This document shows positions 10,861 through 23,292 of a stretch of 64,000 nt of DNA, in pieces. Below the pieces are notes generated by a model, which did not search any database, was not told the origin of the DNA, and was given only the letters and a program-made list of their open reading frames with translations. Each line of letters begins with the position of its first letter. Position 1 is the first letter of the stretch. Location of the stretch: positions 12,901,001-12,965,000 of the forward strand of contig OX335653.1 in the NCBI GenBank assembly GCA_946894095.1. The letters are read 5' to 3'. A program made the translations under genes and the position numbers. Origin of the DNA: Incurvaria masculella. Its lineage: Eukaryota > Arthropoda > Insecta > Lepidoptera > Incurvariidae.

Positions 10861-11592
10861 ATGTTACATAGGTTCAAACACATTAATTATATTGTTTTAA
10901 ATCATATTATACGGAGCAAGGTAGAACTCGCGGTGGCTAAGGACTTTTAACCTTAAACTCTGCACGTTAATAAAATTGTATTACATTTATAGTGCTTCGT
11001 GAGCAATTGAAAAAGTCAACAAGCGCATACGGGTAACTCCAGTATATGTAGTGGCAAAAACAATTATTTGAGTAAGCGTCTATATGCAGTGACCACCGAC
11101 CTTAATTTCGTAGTTATTTGTAGTAACCGGTTGCAATATGATCTCATAACATTCACTTTCCGTCCTCACACTAAGAGCTTCTTCCTCAGCATATTTTCAT
11201 TCGTAAAGTTCAATGCTCATTCGCTACTATACATATAGGTACAATAAGAACAGTAACTTTATGATATATATATTTAAAATTATTATGTTTAGATATTTCA
11301 TCATATCTTTCTCATTTGACTTCTCTCTACATCCCGAAATATTGTAGGAGTTATGGTTTACTACATCGTTTTTTTTTTCTTTAATGAATAAGGATTGATT
11401 TTTAATAGTCAGATGAACAGCCAGATAACTATTCGACGGATTTATTTACGCTTCTCATATAGTAAGTCGGCGAAAAATTTAAAATATGGTGAACTATCAG
11501 TATTTGACTTAAGTTAGCGTAGTTTGAATACGAGAAGTTAAAATAAATAAAATGCAATAAAATGAGTAAAAACACCTACTTTCTCATCCATC
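10861..11592. other. Intergenic with a possible old LINE tail
   Basis: Mostly unrecognised. At about 11505-11560 the order GTAGTTTGA..., AAGTT, AAATAAATAAAATG resembles the LINE tail at 39650-39819, but it is diverged and I see no target duplication. Confidence 0.35.
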
Positions 11593-11790
11593 ATATCATT
11601 ATATCCAACACACCTCATGAGAGCTATCTGGTATGCCAGGACCTTCCTTATAATGCACGGCTACATTTACCTGTATAGAAACATGGAAAATTGTAATTGC
11701 AGCTTTCACCAACGTTAATGAAACGCGTTCGACCCAACCGGGTGGAACCCTATGAAGTAAGCAATTCTCCTAATATGTGTCAATCACAAT
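11593..11790 (-). repeat. SINE body fragment
   Basis: On the minus strand it holds the segments CAATGTAGCCGTGC (worn), AAGGAAGGTCCTGGCAT and AACACACC reversed, as in the other SINE copies. The head and A-tail are missing or unreadable. Confidence 0.55.
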
Positions 11791-12467
11791 GTAAGTAAAG
11801 TTCAATAACATTTTCCTTTACTAATGATGCAAATAAAAATATCTGCATTTCATATTTTAAATAACCGATGGTAATTTCATACTTACGATAAAATGTATCA
11901 TATAGACAACGGGTCGTGTTAACTCATAACGCATTACGAATTAACCTCTGCCGCGCATGCGATTTACTCCAGTTATCTCTAATTATTCTGACCGAATCAA
12001 CTCGACTCGCGCATTCAACTTGTTCGTCAAGTGGCACAACCACCGCTGCAGACAAAATGCCTGCAACGAAATTCGTTGCAAAATAGAAGACGTAAGAATT
12101 GCTGTTTGTGCACGCATCTAATGCATTCAGATTTATAAAGAGTTGTTACAACAAGAAACGGTGAATCGTTTTTATCTTGGGTTCAATAAGTAAATAAATG
12201 TTATTTAAAATATAACGTTGCATTTTATTTGTAGGTTTAACTAAAAACTTGTTCTCTTATTTGCATTATGTTCCATCTTTTTTTTCAACGAAGGTAATTG
12301 AGGAGGACTTCAAATCTTAGTTCGATGGCATTATTTTTAACTAAAATACGCACGAAATTAGAATCTCAGTATGTTGGTACGTTGGTATGTTTCTGATTAC
12401 TTATTTTCACATTGGTTTCCGATCTTATTACCTACTACTCGTAATTCCCTATTGTGTTGTGTTTTGG
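11791..12467. other. Intergenic, nothing recognised
   Basis: No feature supported. Confidence 0.4.
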
Positions 12468-12871
12468 TTTTTTTTTTTTTATGTGACTGGACATGGATGG
12501 CTAATACCACAAGTTCTGTCATGGTATTAGCCCAACACACCACATGGGAACTAGGTGCCATGCCAGGACCTTCCTTATATTGCAAGGGCTACATTGAACT
12601 GGATGGAAAACACGGACAATTTTTCATTGCTGCTTCGACCATCGTTCATCCAATGCGATGGTACCAACCCGGGCGGGATAAACCCTACCACCTAGTAAAT
12701 AAGGAAAGGGACTTGCTTTAAAAAGCTTGAAAGCTTAACGTGGAATCCGAACCACGGCCAGCCTCTCTCAACGGTCGAATGGTCACCCATCCAAGACCAG
12801 ACCGGACCCAGCGTTGCTTAACTTCGGAGAGCGATCGCCGAAGTGTCGCGCCACTGGGCCACTGAGGCTGA
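12468..12871 (-). mobile_element. 5S rRNA-headed SINE, second near full-length copy
   Basis: It has the same order as the copy at 2300-2687 and is very close to it in sequence. On the minus strand there is a tRNA-like start near 12865, a 5S box A core (CCGAAGTTAAGC, about 12813-12826) and a box C core (GGATGGGTGACC, about 12781-12792). The shared body follows, then an A run (T-run 12468-12480 on the plus strand). The frames 12371-12721 and 12397-12585 lie in it and are not genes. The likeness of the two copies suggests fairly recent activity. Confidence 0.82.
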
Positions 12872-14129
12872 CTTGGTTGTATCTATAAAGTCTTATCTCC
12901 TTTTCTTTCAGATACAAACATAAATCAGATATACACATAAAAATAGATTACTGAACTAAACATAATAAACCGGCATAATCACAAAAAAAAATTGTAGGAT
13001 TCCGACATGTACTAGTATGATACCAAAAAAAATTGATCCGAGTTAGTAGAAATAATCACAAACGTTGAAAAAAAAACAGTAACACTGAAAAGTTTGTAAT
13101 TATCAAGTATAAGTTAAAGCTGAGCCCGTATGTCGCGAAAAAATGCTATAAATTATGGCAAAGGGAAAATTGTCAAACAATCTTGCCATACATCAATGAT
13201 GTTGTCACACCATGAGTCTGTCTTATGTAAACTGATTTAGCTAGTTGCGCAGTGTCGCAGCCTTCGGTCGGCAGAGCCGCGTTCTATCATTTGTCAAAGC
13301 ACCATAAAGTTGAGTATGGATGGCTACCGCGTTTCCTTATTGCAAGATCACTTTCTTTTTCTCCAATTCGAACACATTGATGGAATTTGATCGCATTCAT
13401 TCCTTAGGTTCATCTTTAATCTGGTGATCTGAAACCACTGGAGTTTCAGAGTGTTTTTTTTAAAAGCTGCTTAGTGAAATCACGTGTTCGTCTTGACCAT
13501 GCATGCATGATATTGCATTAATTCAAATTTATATTTTCAACAAAAAAAAAATTTTTTCACAAACACTTTTCATTCCCATACACTTTCATTTTTTTTTTTT
13601 AATCTTACTTAGGTGTATTTAACCTGCAAAATAATCGAGGTGTAAATCAAAGTCATGTTGCTAAATATGTATTAGCATTTGATATTTCTGAAGCGGCAAG
13701 TTTGACGAAGTTGCGCAACAAAATTAATGTTAAACTAATTTTTCTCATCGCTCTATCGGCTATGCTTTCGCTACTGCTGACGTCATCTCAAAACCCCACA
13801 GAATCTCGTTATGCTTGGTCGTCTCTTGTCATTATTAAAGCATACTGAACAGCCAACAGTATTTGAAGGTAATCCGAAAACGTCTCTTTAAACCTATGTA
13901 GTAACGACGAATTCATAAAAATATATCAATCTTAACATTGAACCGTAGCCAGATTTCTAACGGGGGAATGGTCAATGTATCTTGAAAATGATTTCAAGCA
14001 TATTGCGACTCTAAAGCTTTTTCTAGTTATGCTTGAGTCAGATTATGATAAAACGTACGCATTCTATATTTAGTAAAGAATAAGGTAAATTATTAAAACA
14101 AATAGGATCGTCAGTAATTGATAATGATT
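12872..14129. other. Intergenic, nothing recognised
   Basis: AT-rich with A and T runs. No gene or nameable repeat. Confidence 0.4.
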
Positions 14130-14376
14130 ATTATTTTATATTATTATATTTTTATTATATACACTAGCAGCTGCAAGCTGATGCGTGTACTTCACTGATT
14201 GATTGCACATTGTTTTTATTTTTTTTATTTTAAGTGTTCATAATACGATCGGTTTTTTTTATATTTTTTACATGATTGTCTAAATTGTTTTTGAAACTGT
14301 TCACTGAGCTAGCACTTATGACTTCCTCCGGCAGCTTGTTCCAGTCTTCCACACCCCGGTTGGAGATATCACAAAA
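14130..14376 (-). pseudogene. LINE 3' end, reverse transcriptase C-terminus
   Basis: On the minus strand, 14376 to about 14250 translates to a segment with SNRGVEDWNKLPEEV and SVNSFKNNLD. This is the usual C-terminal end of CR1/Jockey-like LINE polyproteins, where it follows the reverse transcriptase. An AT-rich 3' part with AATAAT repeats follows to about 14130. It is a 5'-truncated insertion, as LINEs usually leave. Confidence 0.6.
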
Positions 14377-15094
14377 ACCCACTAATATTTATAAGTAAAT
14401 GATTTTACGATTACAAATTATGCTTTTATCTTGTTTCTAATGGTTTTTAAATTGAATGTTATGCGCAAAACCCAAACTAAAATAATATGTTTAGTAAGTA
14501 TGTACTTCCTCACTGAAAACACAGTATAATGGTAACAATATTGTGATTTTATGCGTAATTTATTCTTTCGTTGTTTTTTTTCAGCATGTATAGAAGAATT
14601 CGTTGTATTATTTATAGCCATAGAATCGGAAAATGTACAAATGTATTAGATTGATCAGATTAAGAAAAAACTTATTGGATTGTGATAAAAAAACACAAGT
14701 ATTGGTTAAATGCAGTATGAATGCGTTTTTTTTAGATAGTTCAGAAGAAGAAAGAAATAAAGAATGATTGGGTATTTAAGTTTAAAATTTATATTGCTTT
14801 ATTATTTTTTTCTTCTCCTGGAGAAAAATCCCGGAAGCAAAGTAGTGTGAAAAAATATATTTAAGAAGGAGAATAAACAAAATATTTATGGAATTTGAAA
14901 TAATCATAGTAGGTAGGAAAATATTTCTTTACTGTTAAAACTTTTCTACAAATGTAATGTTTGAATTTGAAAGTGTTCTCTTAAGTATTATACTGTGAAT
15001 ACCATATGGATAAACCAAATAATGTTAACTTCAAGGCCAGATTAATTGATAACATATGATACTCGATACCATGATATTCGATGGATATTGGACA
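14377..15094. other. AT-rich intergenic
   Basis: Nothing recognised. The frame 14418-14621 is low-complexity. Confidence 0.4.
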
Positions 15095-15345
15095 CCGGGT
15101 GGCTAAGCTGAAGTGGCAGTGGGCTGGTCACGTCAGCTGAAGTGACTACGACCGTTGGAGTAGCCGTGGCCCTACACTGGCGGCCGTGGACAGGAAAGCG
15201 GAGTGTGGAAAGACCACCCGCTAGGTGGGACGACGACATCAAGTGCGTCGGCGGAAAGCAGTGGTTCCGTAAGGAGGGAGGACTGGAGGAAAATTGGAGA
15301 GGCGTATATCCAGAGTACGCAAACACGCTGACTGAATGACTGAAT
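15095..15345 (+). pseudogene. LINE fragment, C-terminal end of the polyprotein
   Basis: Translation gives LKWQWAGHVS, then after a frame break TGKRSVERPPARWDDDI and a final part ending EENWRGVYPEYANTLTE. This order (WAGHV, RPPARW, W....EAY) marks the end of the reverse transcriptase protein of a LINE group common in moths. It holds a stop and frame breaks, so it is a dead, truncated copy. Confidence 0.65.
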
Positions 15346-15715
15346 TATACCATGAATCCATGAATACCGATCTCACCACGTATTGTCCGGGTGCAAAAAG
15401 CGTGAGACACATTCGAAGTTTTCGCGCGAGGAATAAAACATAAAACGAAACATCGAGACTCGGCGAACAGATTTGCTTTGATACAATTACGATTCTTATG
15501 GAGGCGTGAAATTAAGATTGATTCACGCTTTTAGAAATCGCATTTTATGAGCCGTTGTGAAGGAGCATGACTCTGAGGAATTTTGTTTGTAAGCATCTGC
15601 TTTTAACCGTATAGCTTCATGCTGGAGATTATTTTTTCGGAACCTATATACATACTGATGATAGCATTTCCAAATAAAATACTTAATTCAGTAAATTAAT
15701 CTTAATTACTCTGGG
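15346..15715. other. Spacer between two LINE fragments
   Basis: Nothing recognised. Confidence 0.4.
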
Positions 15716-15805
15716 ATTCAGCCAGTCAGCGTGTTTGCGTCCACTGCTGCACATACGCCTCTCCAATTTTTCTCCAGTCCTCCCGGCCCTCAGCATTACG
15801 GTATT
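15716..15805 (-). pseudogene. LINE fragment, same family, opposite strand
   Basis: Read on the minus strand it has GGGAGGACTGGAGAAAAATTG, GAGGCGTATGTGCAGCAGTG and CAAACACGCTGACTGGCTG-like blocks, matching the last 90 bp of the copy at 15095-15345. The two lie in inverted orientation about 370 bp apart. Confidence 0.55.
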
Positions 15806-16336
15806 GGGTTTGAGGAACTAAAAAAAAACCTTAAATGTAATCTAAGTCTACTCTTGTTATCGGGTTATAGGCGTACTGGCACAGAATAACTAATACTGTA
15901 CTGGTGAGTATGCTTCGTTTATATTATGTTATTGTATTTAACTATGAAAGAAAAGGAAGTCTGATGTGGTCTGATCTGACTTGATGAGTGGCTGTCTATT
16001 CCTGTTCATACAGTGGGCCCGTTTACATATCTGCACACGATTGAAAGACATTTTGTTACGCCAATAAAATTACAACTATTTTTTAACATACACGAAACGG
16101 AATTTATACTCATAGCTTAAACTGAAAAAAAAACCTTATGTGCTTCGTTATGGTAACTAGGTAATTTTGACACACTCAGAGCCGAGTGAACGAAAGCACG
16201 AAAAATCAAAATCAACGTCAACGTATGATTAAACAGGTCACTTTGAATGGACAGTATGGAAACAACTCCGTGCGGTTCACTAAAAGTGACGTGTTTGAAC
16301 ATTGATTAACTCGGCCGTCTCTTCGTGCAAGGCTGA
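15806..16336. other. Intergenic, nothing recognised
   Basis: No feature supported. Confidence 0.4.
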
Positions 16337-16474
16337 TCGTAACAGAAACTACGACTAACGAAACGTAGTACATTGTGACGTCATTTCACATTACTTTGAG
16401 ATTTCGTCAATACAAAATGTGTCAAAGTGACGTCACAAAGTTCTACTTTTTGTTAGTCTTAGTTTCTGTTACGA
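16337..16474. mobile_element. Small MITE with ~47-bp inverted arms and two CRE sites
   Basis: The left arm (16337-16383) and right arm (16428-16474) are inverted repeats starting TCGTAACAGAAACTA. Each ends inside with a full TGACGTCA palindrome, at 16376-16383 and 16428-16435. TGACGTCA is the classic CREB/ATF site; whether it is used here is unknown. There is no coding capacity. Confidence 0.65.
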
Positions 16475-18439
16475 CTATTTATCTCAGCCTAAGTGTAATA
16501 AAGATTTGCAAAATTATTATTATTTTTTTTGCCATGTTTTGATTTAATATTCCTGGAAACTTTAAAACGTTCAATCAGGGCGGAAGAATGGCGTTATGCA
16601 GCCCCAAAGAGCATTCTTTGGGATACACAGCGAACCTACATGTGTTGGGGGGTCTCCTGGTTCCAACCAGGTGTTGCCCTAGGCTGCCATTTATCTGCTT
16701 CCATCCGAACATATGTTATTTGGGTGATTCGCCGCCGAATTCGTGCCGGTGTGAACGGGGCTGAACTAAGCGCGCGAGACGCTCCGCTGGCCGGGCGCGC
16801 GTGTCCATGCGCTTCCGAGTGTAAGTTTTTATACGGTGGGGTGTTTGACAGCAATGGCCGTCCATAAAATGGCGTGCGCGGTAGATCATCATTAAAATAC
16901 CGGCTTGTGGGTTATGCCACATGAAATCAAAATAATGATGATCTATATAATATTTGGCATGTTTCATTAGATTATTATGGGATTAATATGTAGCACAGGC
17001 ATTCTTCAGTAGAAGTTATAGTTCCATAAATCGTTTGTAATAAATGTATAAATTCCTGTTTCGAACTACCCGCAGTTCCCGGCCCGTTCCAACAAACCGT
17101 CTCATATATTCCTACATCAAAGATAATACTTATAATTACTTATGTACATGTAACACCGAGCAGCCTACTGGTCTGCAAAAAACCGATAAGTTTCTAGTTT
17201 CTTTTCTTAGTTTTCTGCAGACAACCGCGTGTTTTTTCGTAGATATGAACTATAGAGCCACATACGTTTGCTAGTAAGCTCGTTCAAAATCATGAAATAC
17301 TAGAAAATCTTCCTATTTTTTTAATTATCAGCAAAAATGTATAAGATGCCGTTTATGATTTCACTAAGATCGATGTGGACATAGTGAAATTGTTTTGAGT
17401 AAATGTAGAAAAGGAATGAAACCTAAGACAACTAAATGCATGGTTTAAAGATTTATATTTTCTTCTTGTACTAAAAATAAAGCTTTTAAAAGAGAAGAAT
17501 CCCCTCAATTATTTTCTTATCATTTTAATTTCTCTGCGTTTTGAAAGATCACTGCACAAGATTTTTGATTCCAAGGTTGCTATGAATTGGTGCAGGGTAA
17601 ATAAATGAGAAAAGGTGAAGAAACTGACCTCGCTTCACATCGCTTGCTTTGTTGCGAAGGTTTTTAAATAAGAAGAAAATGGAATATGTAAAATAAAACA
17701 TTTGAATACATCAGCAAGAAATGTTCAATGTTTTACCTTATTTACTTATGGAAGCGATTCTAATTATTATTTATTCTTGCACTGTTAGCGCCAATTGTTA
17801 CGTTCCGTTGAAAATAAATTAGAAGTGAACAATTTACCTTTATAATGTGTCATTGTATTTGCACTTTTTCTGATGCCAACTGCATATTTAGATCAGTGAT
17901 CTTTATATTAAATTAATATATTTTAATATGATTGAATCCATTCTAGCTTTATATTAATATATTTTTCGAATTAGTAAGATACTCATCATTACGGGGGCTA
18001 TTTCTAGCTCCCGAGCAACAATATTCGGTCTGAGGATGCCCCTGAGTCAGGTCAACCTATTTTTACTTGATTACTAATTAGGTACACATAATGCTATAAT
18101 GCCTAACACCACCGAAGTAGTGGCTTTCCGTAACTATGTTTAGTGTAGGTTAAAAATATTTTAATTAGTTAAAAACTACATAACCGTATCGAGCTTGTTT
18201 TTCTAGTTCTATGCAAGCATGAATTCATCGATACTGGTTTGCCCGATGTAAGAAAGTAACACAGACATAAACAAAACTTTTTAAAAAATACTGTGCGAAC
18301 TGGCTAATTGGATAAAACTCATATCGGAATAAAGTCATCTATTCTTAAAACTAACAATGACAATTGCGATGGCCGTGGAAATGCTAGCCGTGTTTCGTAA
18401 AGAATAAAAAACATTTATGTATGACCTCTTACCCTTAAA
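16475..18439. other. Intergenic; one GC-rich patch
   Basis: The patch 16590-16850 is GC-rich with frames open on both strands (16529-16867 plus, 16636-16854 minus) but has no domain. TAGATCATCATTA at about 16883 and its reverse near 16944 make a 13-bp inverted pair. The rest is AT-rich and unrecognised. Confidence 0.35.
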
Positions 18440-18915
18440 TATATATTCAATAGGGTCTTTTCGTTGTCATTCTGTCTGTCTGTATGTCAAGGTCATTTTT
18501 ATCAACAAAGTGTGAATGTATTAACCTCAAATTCCTAGGTATATAGTGCCTCGGAGCTGTAAAAATATCAAGCTTCTAAGTCATTCATGAAGCATGTGGT
18601 AACACTTACAAATTAATCAAAATCGTTTGAGTGCTAATGAAACTGTGCATGAAGCAAGTAAAGTAGTAAGTAAGTACAAGTAAAGAAAAACTTAACTATA
18701 TTACTTTTAAATGTTTTATTAAAATAATTTTGCACGTGTATTGATGTATTGATGACATTTACATATGAAAAAAATATTGCTTTAATGGCTACAGTTGCTA
18801 TCAAGTTTTTAGTTTTTTAATTACAGTGCTGAGACATACTTAAAAATAAAAAAAGCCGTGATTGACGAACTATCCTCGAAAAATTCTCGGTGCGCGAGTC
18901 CGGTTTTTTCTTCTA
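18440..18915 (-). repeat. Interspersed repeat, GTCTGTCTGT / GCGCGAGTCCGG family
   Basis: The left edge holds AATAGGGTCTTTTCGTTGTC and (TCTG)n, and the right edge CTCGGTGCGCGAGTCCGGTTTTTTC. The layout (a short tetranucleotide core near one end, a GAGTCCGG block near the other, AT-rich middle) parallels the GGGTTCCG family, so this may be a relative. Limits are approximate. Confidence 0.45.
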
Positions 18916-19180
18916 TGAAATATATCGGATTATCCATTCATACTGAATTGTTAATATTAATCATGAATTACTGCATAGAGATAGTTTACACCTTGGAAAA
19001 GACCAAAGGCTACCTTTTGTGGCGATGAAATTAAACCGGATGTAAATTAAATAGGGCATGCAAGTTTGTATGGGGAACTCATATATGTAATATCCAGGAA
19101 ATCATTCAGTCCGACATCAGTCCAAAACGACTATGACCCAAGCGGAGCCAGGGTCAATATCAATGCGTAATAAATAATAA
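18916..19180. other. Spacer
   Basis: Nothing recognised. Confidence 0.35.
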
Positions 19181-19300
19181 TAAAGCTGAATAGTTTGTTT
19201 CATTGTTGGACCGCGCTAATCTCTAGAACTACCAGTCGAATTTGAAAAGATCTTTTTCCATTTGATTGCGTTATTCTTGAGGAAAATTATCGGTTATTGA
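19181..19300 (+). repeat. Lepidopteran dispersed repeat (CGCGCTAATCTC block)
   Basis: The run GAATAGTTTGTTTC, GCGCTAATCTCTAGAACTAC and a following TTTGAAAAGATC is a pattern I recall as frequent in moth genomes. This identification rests on memory of the motif only. Confidence 0.4.
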
Positions 19301-19950
19301 TCAGCACGCTACGACCCTTAGAATCCGAGCAAAAAAAGGCAGAAATAACGTTAATAGAAAACGAAGTTTTAGCGGGGTCGATTAATAAAAAGCGGGGGCC
19401 GAGAGCGTGTTTAACTGGCCGGGCACCCTTATTTAGTGGACTATGTCTTAAGGTTAAACATTATAAAAATAAATGTTCAAACACTAAAAAATCTTCAAAG
19501 AGAATAAATTGCAACAGAGTACATTTGCTCGTTAAATCACAAAGTCGAGCGGAACGCAGGCATACGCTCATCAGAGGCGAGCCGCGTGCCCTTGACAGAG
19601 CGAGTTGAACTCTCCGTCCGAGTGAAAGTAAAATTCATATTAAATTATATATTATGCCTACAACATAATGTGGGCAGGCATTGCGGACCAGAGCCAGTGA
19701 AAGTGTCAAGGCGACTATGCTCGTTTTCATTCGAATATTTAATTCAAATTATTACAATTTAGAAAGATCATTTGATATATGTGTGTGTTTTGTCATTGGT
19801 GAATTTTGTGATGTTAACGATGCATTCGTGATTTACATATTGGTTGTATTTTACATCATTTCGGAAATGAAAAGTTGAGAGCCTCGAAAACATTTTTATT
19901 TTAATTAACCTATATTACTGTTATTTATTTTAATGAAATCAATACAAAGC
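19301..19950. other. Intergenic, nothing recognised
   Basis: Short frames at 19297-19608 and 19681-19878 without motifs. Confidence 0.35.
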
Positions 19951-20358
19951 TGATATATCGAATAGCTCAGGGGCGTGGGGACTAGCTATCCATGTTAGAA
20001 GCCACGGGTTCGACCCCGCCCTGTTGATATACCACTTTTTTTTCTCTTTCTTTGTGCATTCCTAAGTGCATTTCGTCAAGAATACGATCTTTTCCATTGT
20101 TCAGAATTCATGTAAAATGGTGCCCTACCACCTAGTCTCCTACTAGGCTTAACTCCGCCCGGTTTGGCATTGGATAAAATATGGTCGAATCGATGGTAAA
20201 AAAATGTCTGTGTTAACCATCTACGAGTAGTTCAATATGGCCGTGCTTGAAAAGGGTAGATCCTGGCATGGCAACGAATTACTTCGAGAATGCGGTGTGT
20301 TGGGCTAATATCATGATGGTGGGTATTCTATTTGATATGCCTGTCCATGACCAAAAAA
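19951..20358 (+). mobile_element. tRNA-headed SINE
   Basis: The head has an RNA polymerase III A box TAGCTCAGGGGC at 19963-19974 and a B box GGTTCGACCCC at 20007-20017, spaced as in a tRNA. The body after it (about 20110-20350) is the same one that follows the 5S heads elsewhere: CCACCTAGT, TTAACTCCGCCCGG, TTCAATATGGCCGTGC, ATCCTGGCATGGCA, GTGTTGGGCTAATATC. It ends in a short A-rich stretch. Confidence 0.8.
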
Positions 20359-20641
20359 TCAGAACAACAAATGTGTACGTATTGGTACCATTTGCTTTAA
20401 TGATGTAAAGAACCAGCCATATAATATGTTTTCTCCGCTTTAAATAAATATTTCTAAGTAAATGAAATGCTAGAAATTTTACCTTACTAAATGCTTAGAT
20501 GAAAAAGGAATGGATAGGGGACTAAAAAAATTTTACGGTCCATCAAATATAAGCTCAGTCAGCTCATATGCTCTCAGTCGGTGTCAAACGTCAATCCATC
20601 AGTTGGGCAAGATTTCAAAATATCAACAAAATGCCTTCAAA

Positions 20642-20715
20642 ATGTCTTGTGTGGTTGACAAATGTCGAAATAACACTAATAATCACAACAAGAGCAATGG
20701 AATCACATTCCATGT
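20642..20715 (+). CDS. Possible first coding exon of a THAP-domain protein
   Basis: From ATG 20642 the frame reads MSCVVDKCRNNTNNHNKSNG then ITFHV and meets a good donor (GT|GTAAGT at 20716). The spacing C-x4-C, an N-rich loop and ITFH is the start of the C2CH zinc finger of THAP proteins, which bind DNA; many insect THAP genes split just after this point. The second half of the finger (a tryptophan, C and H) is not found in the next kilobase. It may be a real first exon with a long intron, or a stray gene piece. An upstream ATG at 20631 is in another frame. Confidence 0.35.
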
Positions 20716-21934
20716 GTAAGTACAAGCATATTCCGTATATTTTTAGTTTAGTTGACCTGAAACCTTTTATGTGTTGTAAAGGCGCAAACAGGGTTGGCAC
20801 AAGCAAACTTAAATTGTCAGTTCGATTTTTATTTTTGTTTTCATTTCAGTATTATATAGTTATTAAACTAAATTTTATTTTAAAAACAAGTAGGGCTGCC
20901 ACAAAACAATAGTCTACGTACTGTTTATTATTTTTTATAATGTCGTTTAGGATGTTTGTATAATATGTCTTAGTTCTGAGGCTGTGCTAAAAAGGTAAAT
21001 CCTTGAAAATGGTCAAAATTTTACATGTGACAGCTCGTTTCCATAAAGATTAAAATTCTCAAGTCGTTTCTTGGCTCAAATGTCCTTTTGTCATTGAATG
21101 AGTATTCATTTCTTCAACCTGCTACATTTAATCATAGACTTATCACGACTTACTTAATCATCTTCTTAGGGCTATTATCGAAAAATTTGTAAATGTAAAA
21201 CTTTATCATATACATAAAACCAATCCGGGGATTAAAGCCGCGACAAAGGGACAAAAGCGTAATAAACTGAACCTATTTGAAGGAAATTTAAAAAAAATGT
21301 AAAAAGAAAGAACTTAGTGGTTTATCAAAATACCATCACACATTTACAGCAAACGGCAATAATCATCAACAGGTTTTACATAACACTGTACTGACTATTA
21401 TTTGGACTATTTTTTAGCATCTAAAACGCATTGAACGAAATTTTTAAATGCATAAAATGCGAACATGGACAATTCAAGAATAATCAATGTTATTAGTTTC
21501 GCAATGTTTGACCCATACTTGCAATACATTAATGATTCCCTCTTTGTGTTTATTTTATTTTATGATTTAAATATTTACAAATTGTTTATATTTGACTTTA
21601 TTAATTTATCGTTAATATCAAATTCGTTATCGTTAATTTAAAGAATGAATCCATTAATATTTTTTTTCATTTTCCCGCTTGCAAATTCGCGAAAAGATTA
21701 TTTGATGCCTTGTTAACTATACAATCATGGTACTACTTGTTCTGACCACTAGCACTAAATAGGAACCTCTTGTCATCTATGAGCAACTTTGGATTCTCTG
21801 AAAATAGTCATAAAAGAAACGGTAACATTTTTTTCATTTAAAGTATGTATAAATTATTGTTTGTATTTTTTTTATATTATTATAAATTAATTAATACAGA
21901 AAAAGGAATAAAACCGACTAAAGATTAAAATATT
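20716..21934. other. AT-rich intergenic or intronic
   Basis: No exon or repeat recognised. Confidence 0.35.
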
Positions 21935-22045
21935 CCTCAATCATCGGCGCAATTGGCAACGTGCCGATGACGGAGGCCGCGTTCCCCCGCTGAATGGCTA
22001 GGCTGATCTTCTGCCTAAGATAACTCGTAGTTCGATTTTGCTGAA
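21935..22045 (-). pseudogene. Small LINE reverse transcriptase C-terminal fragment
   Basis: The minus strand translates to a run with QKISLAIQRGNAASVIGTLP. The AIQRGN..S..GT pattern is one I know from the C-terminal end of a LINE family common in moths. Only about 35 codons remain. Confidence 0.4.
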
Positions 22046-22149
22046 CTGTATGAATTTATGAATAAACTATGAATAGGAACCTTAATATTTTAATGTACAA
22101 TACAATCTATTGTTATTTATTTTTGTGATCATTTTTGGCAACCCTGCCA

Positions 22150-22510
22150 TTTTCACTTTTTTTACCCGACTGCGAAAGAAGGAGGGTTATGTTTTTCGAG
22201 TGTATGTATGTATGTATATTTCTTTGTCGCCCCCTGCAGCCTAAACGGCTTGATGGATTTTAGCTTGAGAGGTGTCGTTAGATTCGTCTTAATTGTGAGA
22301 GTGACACTGGGTATATCAAAATCATAAAAAAAAATCATGGCTGATTTTTGGCGCCAAATTATGAATTTTCAAATATTTTTTTTCTAGAAACCTATCGAGT
22401 GGGGTATCAAACTAAAGGGTTTTCTGAATAGTTTAAAAAAAGGTATGCAACTTATATGTTTAAATGTAATTTGGAATAAGAAATTCCAAAAACATCAAAA
22501 TATTCAACGT
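22150..22510 (+). repeat. Dispersed repeat with CCCGACTGCGAAAG start and (GTAT)n
   Basis: It starts TTTTACCCGACTGCGAAAG and AGGAGGGTTATGTTTTTCGAG, has GTATGTATGTATGTAT at about 22202-22218, then CTAAACGGCTTGATGGATTT and GGGTATCAAACTAAAGGG. This matches a repeat type I recall from many Lepidoptera. The right limit is approximate. Confidence 0.5.
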
Positions 22511-23290
22511 TAAAAATTAATTCAAATGATTTTTGTTTACGCAAGCGCGCTTGTCACACCAACTCAGGTCATATACTCCTCTTTTCACTACCTCCAGCTA
22601 TATGGAATGTAGTTTCGGTTACATTGCATATTTATATGGTGTAGCCGAAAGATAACTTTGGGATGTCTGTAACTGGAAGTGGTGGATCCGGGCGATAGTC
22701 AGATAGATTTTCGACATTCTCGGTCGCCGCATAGACCGATATCACCATCATTGCATTACTATCAGCATTCTGCACCTGCACAGCTCATAAATCCATACTT
22801 CCGTTGTCAATGGGTGTCACGCTGGGGAAGGTCCGCTTGTTCCACAAGAGGGCGACTCTACAGTGCCGAGATACTGTGGTGCCCAAAATCGGTACCAGTC
22901 TGATAATATCTAAAAGCTTTACCAAAGATAAGAAAACTTTCCATGAAGATGTCGTCAGCCCCCTGATGAGGACTTATGTTACATAGGGTGCATTAGATAT
23001 GATCGTCATCATAATATCGCTGATCTTTAACCGTGCGTCCTTGGGAGCAGTGGGAAGGAAAAGCACGGCTTTGCCAAAGTTGGGTTTATCATCATATATC
23101 ACATATTATTAACACGTTATATTATTGAAAATAATAAAACAGGAGTTCATGTACGGATTAAATCGTGAACGTTATATTTTGATGGGCTTTGGAGGCAAGA
23201 AAAACAATAAACGCTCAGTTGGGATGTAACAGTTTATAAGCTCCAAGGTAACACATTCGATCGGGCGATTGAGGACCTCGGGCCCACATA
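22511..23290. other. Intergenic, nothing recognised
   Basis: The frame 22679-22903 has no motif. The mixed GC stretch at 22670-23080 could not be assigned. Confidence 0.35.
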
Positions 23291-23292
23291 TA

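Noticed and set aside
12371..12721. Plus-strand protein of 116 residues
   Set aside because: It lies mostly in a 5S-headed SINE; the frame is a by-product of the repeat.
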